From contig CALDIB010000038.1 of assembly GCA_937902125.1 (NCBI GenBank), positions 1 through 39,491 of the forward strand: a DNA stretch of 39,491 nt, given 5' to 3'. This DNA is from an uncultured Treponema sp. Lineage in GTDB: Bacteria > Spirochaetota > Spirochaetia > Treponematales > Treponemataceae. This document shows positions 15,691 to 23,643 of the stretch, one piece after another. Both the position numbers and the translations under genes were made by a program. The notes under the pieces were generated by a model. It had not been told where the DNA came from. It worked only from the letters and a program-made list of their open reading frames with translations, and searched no databases. Within the stretch, counting starts at the first letter, position 1, and each line of letters starts with the position of its first letter.

Positions 15691-15912
15691 ATGGACGAAT
15701 TTTCATTTAAAATCGAAGAGGAAGTCGCCGTGATTTCCAACGGAAAAGGCGGATGGAACCTTGAGCTTAACAAGGTGTCTTGGTCGGGCCGCCCCGCAAA
15801 ATACGACTTGCGCCCTTGGTCGCCGGACCATCAAAAAATGGGAAAAGGCCTGACCTTTACCGAAGAGGAGCTGAAAGCCCTCAAAGAAAAACTGAACGAA
15901 CTGACATTGTAA
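15691..15912 (+). CDS. YdbC/PC4-like ssDNA-binding protein
   Basis: 73 residues. The whole protein matches the bacterial YdbC branch of the PC4 coactivator fold: an N-terminal beta strand set (FKIEEEVAVIS...GWNLELNKVSW), then YDLRPWSPDHQKMGKG and a C-terminal helix (TEEELKALKEKL). Characterised relatives bind single-stranded DNA as dimers. The ATG at 15691 is 8 nt after AAGGAG. The gene is monocistronic, and a 12-bp palindrome AAGATATATCTT lies just upstream (15659-15670), which could be regulatory. Confidence 0.8.
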   Translation: MDEFSFKIEEEVAVISNGKGGWNLELNKVSWSGRPAKYDLRPWSPDHQKMGKGLTFTEEELKALKEKLNELTL

Positions 15913-15920
15913 CGGGCCTC

Positions 15921-16934
15921 TTAAACAGGCCAGCCTTCTTGCCAAACGCTTAAAGACGCGCCTTTTTTCATAACAATCGCGTAGATTAATGTCTGAAGAA
16001 TCACATCTTCCATTCCGCTCCCTGTCGAGCGAACTTGAATGTCGGCGCGGGCAAGCAAGGCCTTAATCGCTATCGTTTGTCCAAAAGTCCAAACTTTGCC
16101 GGCCTGTTCGTAGGTTGTCCTGCTTTTTTTGCTGGCAAAGCCGTTTGTCTTCAGGCTAAAGTCATCGGTCATTCCAGAGCGCTTTAAATTGTGCCAAGCC
16201 TCAAGCCGCCTAAAGCAGTAGGACAAGCCGATTATTATCGCGACCGAGGCGGATTCCTTTGAAAGCTTTTGCAAAATGCCCAAAGCCGTTTCAAGGCGCT
16301 CGGACGCGGACTTTGAATTTTGGGCCATCGCCTCAAAAAGCGTGGAAGGGCTTTCTTCCCGGTTATGCTCAATCAGTTGGTCAACATTTTGAACTGTTAT
16401 TTCGGCGCCAGGCTCAAAGCAAACAAAAAAGCGGGAGCATTCGCTCTTTAGCGCTTGGGTGTTGTTCTCAACCAAGTCCAAAATTTCTTCGCAAGCGTCA
16501 TCGCCAATGGATAGGCCGTTCTTGGAAAAATAATTTTTCAGCCAAGGGACTTTTTTGTTCTCAAACATTTCCCAAAACTGCTTTCTGTTTTCTTTGGGAA
16601 CAATTTTTTCAAGCTTTGAGTCGCAGGAAATGGAGTCGCTGACCAAAATCAAGACGCTGGCTTCTCCCGCTCCCTTTGCCCAAGCCTCGATTTTTTCTAT
16701 GTCTTCCTTTTTTTTGATAGTCTCGGCGCCGTTGTAAACCACGCAAGTGGCCGCGCTAAAAAGGGATTCGGAATACAATTGGACCAGCGCGCTTTGGGGA
16801 TCGGTTTCAACAGAGTAATAGGAATAAACTTCCAAACTGCCGAATTTTTTTTGGAGAGAAGACTTTACGGCGGCCACAGCTTCGTTTCTTTCGCCGATTT
16901 CCGGACCGCTAAAAAGATAAACAGGCGCGCTCAT
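15921..16934 (-). CDS. holA: DNA polymerase III delta subunit
   Basis: 337 residues. Clamp-loader delta subunit, which opens the sliding clamp at replication. The start (PVYLFSGPEIGERNEAV), the VYNGAETIKKKEDI region and the C-terminal helical collar (SASERLETALGILQKLS...) match HolA. The start at 16934 lies 4 nt after the lexA stop without a clear Shine-Dalgarno site, so translation is probably coupled to lexA. Last gene of the hprK-ptsH-lexA-holA string. Confidence 0.85.
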   Translation of the reverse strand: MSAPVYLFSGPEIGERNEAVAAVKSSLQKKFGSLEVYSYYSVETDPQSALVQLYSESLFSAATCVVYNGAETIKKKEDIEKIEAWAKGAGEASVLILVSDSISCDSKLEKIVPKENRKQFWEMFENKKVPWLKNYFSKNGLSIGDDACEEILDLVENNTQALKSECSRFFVCFEPGAEITVQNVDQLIEHNREESPSTLFEAMAQNSKSASERLETALGILQKLSKESASVAIIIGLSYCFRRLEAWHNLKRSGMTDDFSLKTNGFASKKSRTTYEQAGKVWTFGQTIAIKALLARADIQVRSTGSGMEDVILQTLIYAIVMKKGASLSVWQEGWPV

Positions 16935-16938
16935 TTTT

Positions 16939-17550
16939 TTAGTAAGTGCGAACCAAGTTGGACAGGGTTCCCACAATGCGGACGTCAGTGCAGTAAATTG
17001 GATTGAAGGCCGGGTTTTCGGGCTGCAAGCGAATTCTGTTCTGCTCCTTAAAATAACGCTTTAAGGTTATGGCGTCGTCAAGAACGGCCACCACAATTTG
17101 TCCGTCAACAGCGACGCTTCCCTGCTCCACAATCGCCAAATCGCCTTCCAAAATGCCGGCGTTAATCATGCTTTGTCCGCGAACCCGCAAGGCAAAATAA
17201 TTTTTTCCCGGCCGAATGAAGGGCTCGGTCAGCGTGACATAGCCCTCAAGATTTTCCTCAGAAAGCAGGGGCTTTCCCGCGGCGATTGTTCCCAAAAGCG
17301 GAACCTTGTCCACAAAAAGCTTTGGCTCTTTTTGGCGCTCGTCAACCAAAACGCGGATGGAACGGGATTTTTTTTGCGCCAGCGATATGTATCCTTTTTT
17401 TTGCAAGGCCACCATATTGTCTTGAACCGCTCGAATTGACTTTCCAAAATGTTCGCTGACCTCGCGGACAGTGGGCGGATAGGCGTTTTCGTCAATAAAA
17501 TCCGCTATGTAATTCAAAACGTCTCTTTGGACTTGAGTTATCTGCTTCAT
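16939..17550 (-). CDS. lexA: LexA repressor
   Basis: 203 residues. SOS-response repressor. The N-terminal winged helix (YPPTVREVSEHFGKSIRAVQDNMVAL) replaces the usual recognition residues with spirochaete-specific ones. Autocleavage site Ala91-Gly92, catalytic Ser127 (GQSM) and Lys164 (TLKR) are all present, so RecA-stimulated self-cleavage should work. The ATG at 17550 has an AGGGG site and lies 13 nt after ptsH. No separate promoter or obvious LexA box is seen, so it is probably read through from hprK-ptsH. Confidence 0.93.
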   Translation of the reverse strand: MKQITQVQRDVLNYIADFIDENAYPPTVREVSEHFGKSIRAVQDNMVALQKKGYISLAQKKSRSIRVLVDERQKEPKLFVDKVPLLGTIAAGKPLLSEENLEGYVTLTEPFIRPGKNYFALRVRGQSMINAGILEGDLAIVEQGSVAVDGQIVVAVLDDAITLKRYFKEQNRIRLQPENPAFNPIYCTDVRIVGTLSNLVRTY

Positions 17551-17563
17551 ATCAACCCCTTTT

Positions 17564-17830
17564 TTACTCTTCCTCAAACTTGCCTTCAAACAATTTTTCA
17601 ATGGCGTTGGCCGCGTCCTGCTCGTCAGGTCCTTCCACCTTTAGGGTGATAGTAGTGTTGTAGCCGGCGGCCATGGTTATAACGCCCATAATGGACTTTG
17701 CGTTCACCGCAATGGAATCTTTTTCAAGCGAAATCTCGCTCTCGTATTTGTTCGCCAACTGGGCGATAAGAGAAGCGGGGCGCGCGTGAATGCCGGCGCG
17801 ATTTTTTACAGTCAAAATTTTTTCTACCAC
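17564..17830 (-). CDS. ptsH: Phosphocarrier protein HPr
   Basis: 88 residues from a GTG start at 17830, which follows a GGAGG site by 5 nt; a TTG at 17842 is the only longer option. Both regulatory sites are intact: His15 (GIHARPA), phosphorylated by Enzyme I, and Ser46 (AKSIMGV), phosphorylated by HPr kinase. hprK lies directly upstream, so HPr(Ser-P) signalling is likely. No Enzyme I or sugar permease gene is present here, and a purely regulatory PTS is possible. Confidence 0.93.
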   Translation of the reverse strand: MVEKILTVKNRAGIHARPASLIAQLANKYESEISLEKDSIAVNAKSIMGVITMAAGYNTTITLKVEGPDEQDAANAIEKLFEGKFEEE

Positions 17831-17859
17831 AATGTCCTCCAAGGGCTATATAAAAATAT

Positions 17860-18849
17860 TTAGTAGGAATCTTCAGTTCCGTAATAAGCGGCTTGAGCGT
17901 CGCCGGTTTCAATCCATTTAAGAATGTTTTGGTTAAAGTCCCGCGCGCTGTTGTATCCCATCTTTTTAAGGCGCTCGTTCATGGCGGCCGCCTCTATGAT
18001 GATGGGAAGGTTGCGTCCAGGCTTTACCGGTATTTCTATTGATGGAATCTTTACGCCCAGCATGTCCATCTCACGGGAGGCCGTTCCCAGACGATCATAA
18101 ACCTTGTTGGGATCCCATTCCTCAAGCTCGACCACAAGCTGAATTTCTTTTTGTTCGCGAATGGCGCCGATTCCGTAAAGTTGGGAAATGTTGATTATTC
18201 CCAAGCCGCGAATTTCCATGTGGTGGCTTATGAGGGAATTGGCGCCCCGGCCAAGAATTGTGTTTCCGTTGACGCAGCGAATCTCAACAATGTCGTCGGC
18301 CACAAGGCGGTGGCCGCGCTCAATCAATTCAAGCGCCGTCTCGCTTTTTCCCACGCCGGAATGTCCGCCAAGCATTATGCCAACGCCGTAAACTTCCACC
18401 AAAACTCCGTGCAAAGTTTTGTGGGGCGCGAAGATGTTTGAGAAAACTCGCGTAAGGCGGGCCATAAATTCGGAAGACTCCAAAACGGTGGTCAAAACAG
18501 CGCAGGAAACTTCTTCCGCTATTTCTATAAACTCGGCGGTAGGCTCCCGGCCTGAAGAAAAAATGCAGCAGGGAATTTGATACGAAAAAAGCTGGCGAAT
18601 TGTGTCGGTTCTTCCCTCTTGGGAAAGCTTGTTCAAATACGCGACTTCGCCCCGGCCAAAAAGTTGGACTCGGTTAAAGGCAAAGGCCTCGTAAAAGCCC
18701 GACAGGCCCAATCCAGGCCTGTTTATTTCAGGAACAGTGAGCTCTCTTGAAAGCCCGCGGCGGCCGGCGACGCAACGCAAATTAATAGCGTCATGTCCCG
18801 ACAAGTCAAGGTTCAAGAGATCCAGCACTGTCCACTTTTTCTCGGCCAT
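17860..18849 (-). CDS. hprK: HPr kinase/phosphorylase
   Basis: 329 residues. Phosphorylates and dephosphorylates HPr at Ser46 in response to metabolite levels. The N-terminal domain is followed by the P-loop GGHSGVGKSE (161-170) and the HPrK signature region (EIRCVNGN...EIRGLGIINIS). The ATG at 18849 is set by a strong promoter whose -10 ends 7 nt upstream; there is no Shine-Dalgarno site. Heads the hprK-ptsH-lexA-holA string. Confidence 0.95.
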   Translation of the reverse strand: MAEKKWTVLDLLNLDLSGHDAINLRCVAGRRGLSRELTVPEINRPGLGLSGFYEAFAFNRVQLFGRGEVAYLNKLSQEGRTDTIRQLFSYQIPCCIFSSGREPTAEFIEIAEEVSCAVLTTVLESSEFMARLTRVFSNIFAPHKTLHGVLVEVYGVGIMLGGHSGVGKSETALELIERGHRLVADDIVEIRCVNGNTILGRGANSLISHHMEIRGLGIINISQLYGIGAIREQKEIQLVVELEEWDPNKVYDRLGTASREMDMLGVKIPSIEIPVKPGRNLPIIIEAAAMNERLKKMGYNSARDFNQNILKWIETGDAQAAYYGTEDSY

Positions 18850-18856
18850 ATTGTAT

Positions 18857-18885
18857 ACTATACACAATTAGCGGAGGAATGTCAA
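18857..18885 (-). promoter_or_regulatory. hprK promoter (leaderless type)
   Basis: Consensus TTGACA (18885-18880), a 17-bp spacer and TATAGT (18862-18857) on the minus strand, in the 36-bp gap between hpf and hprK. The -10 ends 7 nt before the ATG. Confidence 0.85.
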
Positions 18886-19173
18886 TTATTTGCCTTGGAT
18901 CTTATCCTTTTCTTTTTTGATTTTGTTGTCCAAAACATCCATGACTTTGTTCAACGCGGCTCCAAAGTCAAAGTCTTCGGCGGACACATGGGCTTGCGCG
19001 CCCCAGCGGAAATTGGTGGTGATGTCAAAGGCGTATTGCTTGTCATGCTTGACCTGCGCGATCAAATCCACAATCAAGTCATCGGCGTAGTCAATCCGCT
19101 TTAACTTTTTTTCTATCATATCCGACTGTTTTTGCTCCAACTCAAATCCCACGGCTTTAACTGTCTTAGTCAT
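18886..19173 (-). CDS. hpf: Ribosome hibernation-promoting factor (short form)
   Basis: 95 residues of the HPF/YfiA/RaiA family, which binds the 30S decoding centre and idles ribosomes. The family core is clear: VKAVGFELEQKQSDMIEKKLKRIDYADDLIVDL..., ending AEDFDFGAALNKVMDVLDNKIKKEKDK. Only the short N-terminal domain is present, with no dimerisation tail. The ATG at 19173 follows AAGGAG. The frame open upstream overlaps rpoN and is not used. Sits between rpoN and hprK, a classic arrangement. Confidence 0.9.
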   Translation of the reverse strand: MTKTVKAVGFELEQKQSDMIEKKLKRIDYADDLIVDLIAQVKHDKQYAFDITTNFRWGAQAHVSAEDFDFGAALNKVMDVLDNKIKKEKDKIQGK

Positions 19174-19221
19174 AAATCGCTCCTTAGTTTGGTAAATCAG
19201 GCGCGAAAAGCGCCTAGAAAC

Positions 19222-19250
19222 ATTATAGCGCGGCTTGCGGATTTTTGCAA
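19222..19250 (-). promoter_or_regulatory. hpf promoter and leader hairpin
   Basis: TTGCAA (19250-19245), a 17-bp spacer and perfect TATAAT (19227-19222) lie just after the rpoN stop. The leader of about 45 nt contains a stem AGGCGC/GCGCCT (19199-19215) and a strong AAGGAG site. Confidence 0.65.
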
Positions 19251-19259
19251 AGTTTTTTT

Positions 19260-20693
19260 TTATCTTGAGCGGGATGACGCCACGCCCATTTGAGCGCGGT
19301 ATTTTGCCAAGGTTCTTCGCGACAGCTTGATTCCTTTTTGCAATAGAGCGTCGCAAATTTTTTGGTCGCTCATTTTTTTGCCAAAAGGTCCGGCAAGGAT
19401 TTCTTGGACAAGGCTTTGAACTTTGTCTTTTGACGTTCCCGCCACGGAGGAAGAAAAAAAATCCTTGACTTGAAAAAAGCCCCACTGACATTTTAAGTAT
19501 TTTGACGAGGCCATTCTAGAAACTGTGCTTTCGTGGACTCCGATTTTTTTTGCGATGTCCTTTTGTCTCAAGGCCTTTAAGTGCCCGGGCCCTTTTTCAA
19601 AAAATTCCGCCTGGCATTGAACAATGGCCCGGGCGGCCTTGGCTATGGAATTTTCCCTGTATTCAAGGCTTTGCAAAAAGGCTTTTGCCGCCTCCAAGTC
19701 TTTTTTGTCAAATTCTTGGGAGGAGATTTTGACTTTTGGAATCATCTTGTCGGAACTTTGAACCAAAAAGGCCAAGCCGCCGCCAACGCGGACAATTTGA
19801 TTTTTCCAATCCGCCTCCTCTTTGTCAAAATCACTTTCCGCCCCTTGGATTCTTTCAACTATGATGTCAGGAATCACATAATGGGTTTCTTCCTGCAAAA
19901 AATCCCGCGCGGGAAAAGGGTCAAGACTTTTTACAAAACCAATCGCCTCCTCGATTTTCTCAAGGCTCGCCTCACGCAAAAATGAAAAATCGTCGTTTGC
20001 GAACAGCAGTTTTCCCCGCTCCTTTAAAAAAGCTTGGATTTTTTCGCGGACCCTTTCCCCGCGGGGCGGATCCAAAAAATCAAGCCTTCCGTCAAGAAAA
20101 AAAAGCGCCAAGGGCGGAGGATTGTCCTTTAGTTGGGCTTGAAGCAAGAGGCTTTTTTCAACATTCTCCACGCAAATTCCGGCAGGCTCAAAGGACTGAA
20201 CGATTTTCAAGCACTCTGCCAAAAGTTTGGGGCTTTCGCCGGCTTTTTTGTCAAGCAGCGACGACGGAGCTAAAATGTAAAAGCCGCGGGAGTCAAGGTT
20301 TCCTATGATTTTTTGGCAAAGATTTTTTTTGGCTTGATCCAAGTCAAGCAAATTCAACTGCGCGCTTAAATGCGAAAAAAGGCTTTCCCTGTTGTCGGCG
20401 CGGCTTTCAAGCATTTCTTGAAAGGCGTCTGACTTTTCTTGGCCCAATGAGCCGGAAGCCGAAAGCCGCAAATTTCCGTTCGCGGGATTTTTAAAGCGCG
20501 CGCTTTGCAGGCCGTTTTGAAATCCGTCGGAAACCAATTCCAAAGCCGGATTTTTTTCAACCTGGGCGAGAATCTCTTCCCGCAAGTCGCCCGCGCCCAT
20601 GGAAAGCAAGCGCAAAGACTGGATTTGCCTTTGGCTCATTCGCTGGCTTTGAATTTGAGCGGCCTTTTGCTGTTGTGAAAAGCTCATCGCCAT
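19260..20693 (-). CDS. rpoN: RNA polymerase sigma-54 factor
   Basis: 477 residues. The glutamine-rich region I (SFSQQQKAAQIQSQRMSQRQIQSL) contacts activators, a central core-binding region follows, and the RpoN box SRRTLAKYR lies near the C-terminus with the HTH upstream (KDIAKKIGVHESTVSRM). Sigma54 needs AAA+ activators; none is in the window. The ATG at 20693 is 6 nt after its -10 element. Head-to-head with the DUF1015 gene. Confidence 0.94.
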   Translation of the reverse strand: MAMSFSQQQKAAQIQSQRMSQRQIQSLRLLSMGAGDLREEILAQVEKNPALELVSDGFQNGLQSARFKNPANGNLRLSASGSLGQEKSDAFQEMLESRADNRESLFSHLSAQLNLLDLDQAKKNLCQKIIGNLDSRGFYILAPSSLLDKKAGESPKLLAECLKIVQSFEPAGICVENVEKSLLLQAQLKDNPPPLALFFLDGRLDFLDPPRGERVREKIQAFLKERGKLLFANDDFSFLREASLEKIEEAIGFVKSLDPFPARDFLQEETHYVIPDIIVERIQGAESDFDKEEADWKNQIVRVGGGLAFLVQSSDKMIPKVKISSQEFDKKDLEAAKAFLQSLEYRENSIAKAARAIVQCQAEFFEKGPGHLKALRQKDIAKKIGVHESTVSRMASSKYLKCQWGFFQVKDFFSSSVAGTSKDKVQSLVQEILAGPFGKKMSDQKICDALLQKGIKLSRRTLAKYRAQMGVASSRSR

Positions 20694-20699
20694 TTTTTT

Positions 20700-20732
20700 A
20701 TTCTAGCGCATTTTTTTAAAATATGCTAGAAT
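20700..20732. promoter_or_regulatory. Overlapping divergent promoters of rpoN and the DUF1015 gene
   Basis: The perfect inverted repeat ATTCTAGC ... GCTAGAAT carries both -10 elements: TAGAAT for rpoN (20705-20700, minus) and TAGAAT for the DUF1015 gene (20727-20732, plus, with extended TGC). Each ends 6 nt before its ATG. The -35 zone of each overlaps the -10 of the other. Confidence 0.7.
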
Positions 20733-20738
20733 GGCTTT

Positions 20739-22061
20739 ATGACAGACTTCAGCAAATTTGGACTTAGGGTTCCGGAAATTCTTCTTCCAAAAGAAATTGA
20801 CACAAAAACTTGGAGCGTGGTGGCTTGCGACCAATACACCCAAGACAAAGACTATTGGGAAACCGCGAAAAAAATCGCCGGCGAAAAGCCTTCAACTTTG
20901 AATTTGATTTTTCCCGAAGTTTACTTGAACCAAGACGACAAGGTCCAACGGATAAAAAAAATCAAGGAAGCCATGGCCTCATACATCCAATCGGGAATCT
21001 TTGCCGAGCCAAAAGCGCAAATGGTTTACCTTGAGCGGACGACAGCATACGGCCGCGTCCGAAAGGGCTTGGTGGCCGCGCTTGACCTTGACAGCTACGA
21101 ATGGAAGCCCTTTTCTTCCGCCTTGACAAGGGCCACTGAAGCCACGATTTTGGAACGCATTCCTCCAAGAATGGAAATAAGGCGGGGCGCGCCTTTGGAG
21201 CTTCCCCACATAATGCTTTTGGCCAACGACCCCCAAAAAATTTTGATTGAAGCCCTTGGAAAAAAAATCAAGGACCGCTCGGACAAGCCCATTTATCAAG
21301 GTCCCTTGATGCAAGAAAGCGGCTCCATAAAAGGCTGGGCCGTTCAAAGCGACGACGACCTAAAAGACGCCGCCGCAGCGCTTCAAAAGCTTTACGAGGC
21401 GGGAACAAAAGACGGCTCCGCCTTCCTGTTCGCTGTGGGCGACGGAAACCATTCCCTTGCAACAGCAAAGGCCGTTTGGGAAGAAGAAAAAAAGCGCCTG
21501 AAAGAAAATGGTTTAGGCCAAGAGGCGCTTGAAAAAAGCCCGGTCCGCTTTGCCCTTGTTGAAATCGTGAACATCTACGACGACGGCTTGACCTTTGAGC
21601 CCATTCACCGGGTTGTATTTGACTCGGACTTTTTGGCCTTGGCGGAGTTTGTCAAAGACAAATTGGGCGGAAAAGTCACAGAGCTTTCAAATGACGAAGA
21701 GCTTGAAGAAAAAGTCAAGGCTTCAAAAGCCTCCTTTGGATTTTTCTTTAAGGACGGAACAAAGCAAAGGCGCCTTTTGCTTGAGACAGAAATAAAGGAT
21801 TTGGCGGTAAGCCGCTTTCAGCCGGCGCTTGACCAATTCTTAAAAGGACAGGAAAAGGCGCAAATTGACTACATTCACGGCGGCGACGAAGTTTTCCGCC
21901 TTGGCCAAAAGGAAGGCGCCTGCGGAATTCTTCTTCCGCCAGTGGCAAAAAATTCTTTCTTTGACACAATAGCAAGCCTTGGCCCTTTGCCCCGCAAAAG
22001 TTTTTCCATGGGAGAGGCAAGCGAAAAGCGCTTTTACTTGGAAGCGCGAAGGCTATTCTAG
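20739..22061 (+). CDS. DUF1015 family protein (SerK-like)
   Basis: 440 residues. Full-length DUF1015: the start RVPEILLPKEI and SVVACDQYTQD, and a central block FAVGDGNHSLATAKAVWE that is the family's best signature. Relatives include archaeal free-serine kinase SerK; the true bacterial substrate is unknown. Start at 20739, leaderless type. Its 3' end overlaps the convergent HTH-receiver gene by 9 bp. Confidence 0.8.
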   Translation: MTDFSKFGLRVPEILLPKEIDTKTWSVVACDQYTQDKDYWETAKKIAGEKPSTLNLIFPEVYLNQDDKVQRIKKIKEAMASYIQSGIFAEPKAQMVYLERTTAYGRVRKGLVAALDLDSYEWKPFSSALTRATEATILERIPPRMEIRRGAPLELPHIMLLANDPQKILIEALGKKIKDRSDKPIYQGPLMQESGSIKGWAVQSDDDLKDAAAALQKLYEAGTKDGSAFLFAVGDGNHSLATAKAVWEEEKKRLKENGLGQEALEKSPVRFALVEIVNIYDDGLTFEPIHRVVFDSDFLALAEFVKDKLGGKVTELSNDEELEEKVKASKASFGFFFKDGTKQRRLLLETEIKDLAVSRFQPALDQFLKGQEKAQIDYIHGGDEVFRLGQKEGACGILLPPVAKNSFFDTIASLGPLPRKSFSMGEASEKRFYLEARRLF

Positions 22062-22661
22062 CAGCAAAGAAAATACAGCCTCCGCCAATTTTTCCATGAC
22101 GAGGGGCTTTTTGAAAAGTTTCTTCGCGCCAAGGGCCAGCGCCTTTTGTTCAAGGCCTTCGTCTTGCAGCGCGGTGATTACAATTACATAAGGCCGGCCA
22201 AATGAATCGTCTTCCATAAGGCGGCGGCAAAGGGAAAAGCCGTCAACGCCGGGCAAATCCAAGTCCAAAAGAACAAGGCCGGGCTTTTTGTTTGAAACAA
22301 GGGCGCCCGCCTCAAAGCCGTCAAAGGCTTGCAAGGCTTCTATGTCCGGCCGCTTTTTTAAAAGGTATTTTGCGATGACGGCGTTCAAAGCCTTGTCGTC
22401 GTCAACAATCAAAAGCCGCCTGACTTTATTTTTTTGTTCAAAGCTTTCGGCGGACAAAAGTTCTTGGGGAACTTTCATTTTTCGACCCCGCATAAAGTCC
22501 GCCAAATCTTCGGGGTAAACTCGGTATTGGCCGCCCGGAGTTTTAAATGCCTTTAGGTGTCCGGCCTTTATCCAATTTATAGCTGTCTGGTTCACAACCC
22601 CGCAAATCCGCGCCGCTTCTAAAGCCGAATAAACTTTTTTTTCCATGCCTATTTGAGCCAT
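22053..22661 (-). CDS. Response-regulator receiver with N-terminal excisionase-type HTH
   Basis: 202 residues. Residues 8-60 are a MerR/excisionase-like DNA-binding domain (YSALEAARICGVVNQTAINWIKAGHLKAFKTPGGQYRVYPEDL). Residues 80-202 are a receiver with acidic pocket Asp87-89, phosphoacceptor Asp133, Thr163 and Lys185, all conserved. The order HTH then receiver is the reverse of normal response regulators. No histidine kinase is adjacent. The promoter's -35 lies inside the 3' end of recX and the -10 is 6 nt before the ATG. Confidence 0.85.
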   Translation of the reverse strand: MAQIGMEKKVYSALEAARICGVVNQTAINWIKAGHLKAFKTPGGQYRVYPEDLADFMRGRKMKVPQELLSAESFEQKNKVRRLLIVDDDKALNAVIAKYLLKKRPDIEALQAFDGFEAGALVSNKKPGLVLLDLDLPGVDGFSLCRRLMEDDSFGRPYVIVITALQDEGLEQKALALGAKKLFKKPLVMEKLAEAVFSLLLE

Positions 22662-22667
22662 ATCTCC

Positions 22668-22696
22668 ATTCTATCAAAAATCTCCAGCCGCTTCAA
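22668..22696 (-). promoter_or_regulatory. Promoter of the HTH-receiver gene (leaderless type)
   Basis: TTGAAG (22696-22691), a 17-bp spacer ending in TGA, TAGAAT (22673-22668), then 6 nt to the ATG. The -35 overlaps recX coding sequence. GGAGAT lies in the 6-nt gap, so a very short-leader mRNA with a ribosome site is an alternative. Confidence 0.7.
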
Positions 22697-23162
22697 TCGC
22701 TTTTAAATTGGCGAACTGGGAGGCTTGCTTGTAGGAAAAGCCCGCGCGGGTCATTGCTGAAAAAAATTTTTTGCCGGAAAAGCCCCGGGACAAAAATTTT
22801 TGGGCGGCCTTGGCGCAGATTTCTTCTTCGTCAAATTCCTCAAAAAAATCGTCCACGGCCTTTTTAGAAATTTCCTTTGAAATCCCCCGCGCGGCCAATT
22901 CCGCCAAAAGGCGACTCCGGCCTTCATATCGGCTTATCCTGCGGGAATTGAGCCAAGCCCGGGCAAAGCGGCTGTCGCTTAAAAAGCCCTTTTCTTCCAA
23001 GGCGTCCAAAACGCCGGCCGCGACATTTTTTGAAAAGCCCTTTTGGACAAGCTTTCTTTCCAAGCCGGCGCGACATTGCTCGCAGCGTTCCAACAAGGCC
23101 AAGGCTTTTTTTAGCGCGGCCGAAGATTCGCTTTGAATTTGCGGCTCTTTTTTTTCTTCCAT
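22674..23162 (-). CDS. recX: RecX regulatory protein
   Basis: 162 residues. Modulates RecA filaments. Tandem three-helix RecX repeats are visible (RAGLERKLVQKGFSKNVAAGVLDALEEKGFLSDSRFARAWLNSR, then GRSRLLAELAARGIS...). The ATG at 23162 is chosen for the family start. It follows the rpsI terminator directly and no good promoter is seen, so expression may depend on read-through. recA is not in the window. Confidence 0.85.
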   Translation of the reverse strand: MEEKKEPQIQSESSAALKKALALLERCEQCRAGLERKLVQKGFSKNVAAGVLDALEEKGFLSDSRFARAWLNSRRISRYEGRSRLLAELAARGISKEISKKAVDDFFEEFDEEEICAKAAQKFLSRGFSGKKFFSAMTRAGFSYKQASQFANLKAIEAAGDF

Positions 23163-23180
23163 AACAATCCGCCCAAAAAC

Positions 23181-23210
23181 AAAAAAGCCCCCGCAAAGGC
23201 AGGAGCTTTT
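23181..23210 (-). terminator. Intrinsic terminator of rplM-rpsI
   Basis: On the minus strand AAAGCTCCTGC pairs with GCGGGGGCTTT (11 bp with two G-T pairs, CTTT loop), followed by a T-rich tract. It ends about 18 bp upstream of the recX start. Confidence 0.85.
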
Positions 23211-23228
23211 GTCCAATGAAACGCCAAA

Positions 23229-23627
23229 TTAGCGCTTGCTGAACTGGAAGCGGCGGCGCGCTCCTCTCTGACCGTACTTTTTGCGTTCAACCATGCGGCT
23301 GTCGCGAGTAAGGTATCCGTTGGCCTTGAGCGCTGTGTGAGTGTCTTGGTCAACCTGAAGCAAGGCGCGGCTGATTCCGTGCAAGCAAGCGGCGGCCTGT
23401 CCGTTCAATCCGCCGCCTTGAACTGTAATCAAAATGTCAAACTTGTTGTCATTTGATGTTACCAAAAGGGGCTGGTGAACGACGCGAACCTGTTCCTGTG
23501 TGGCGAAGTAGTCCTTAACGTCCTTTCCGTTCACAACAATCTTGCCTGAGCCTTCACGCAAGAAAACGCGGGCAACGGCAGTCTTTCTTCTTCCTGTTCC
23601 GATAGCGATATTTTTTGTGCTAGCCAT
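23229..23627 (-). CDS. rpsI: 30S ribosomal protein S9
   Basis: 132 residues. Universal S9: GTGRRKTAVARVFLREGSGKIVVNGKDVKDYF near the start and the basic C-terminal tail ending QFSKR that reaches the P-site tRNA. AAGGAG precedes the ATG, 16 nt after the rplM stop. Second gene of the rplM-rpsI operon, closed by the terminator downstream. Confidence 0.97.
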   Translation of the reverse strand: MASTKNIAIGTGRRKTAVARVFLREGSGKIVVNGKDVKDYFATQEQVRVVHQPLLVTSNDNKFDILITVQGGGLNGQAAACLHGISRALLQVDQDTHTALKANGYLTRDSRMVERKKYGQRGARRRFQFSKR

Positions 23628-23643
23628 ACTAATTCTCCTTTAC

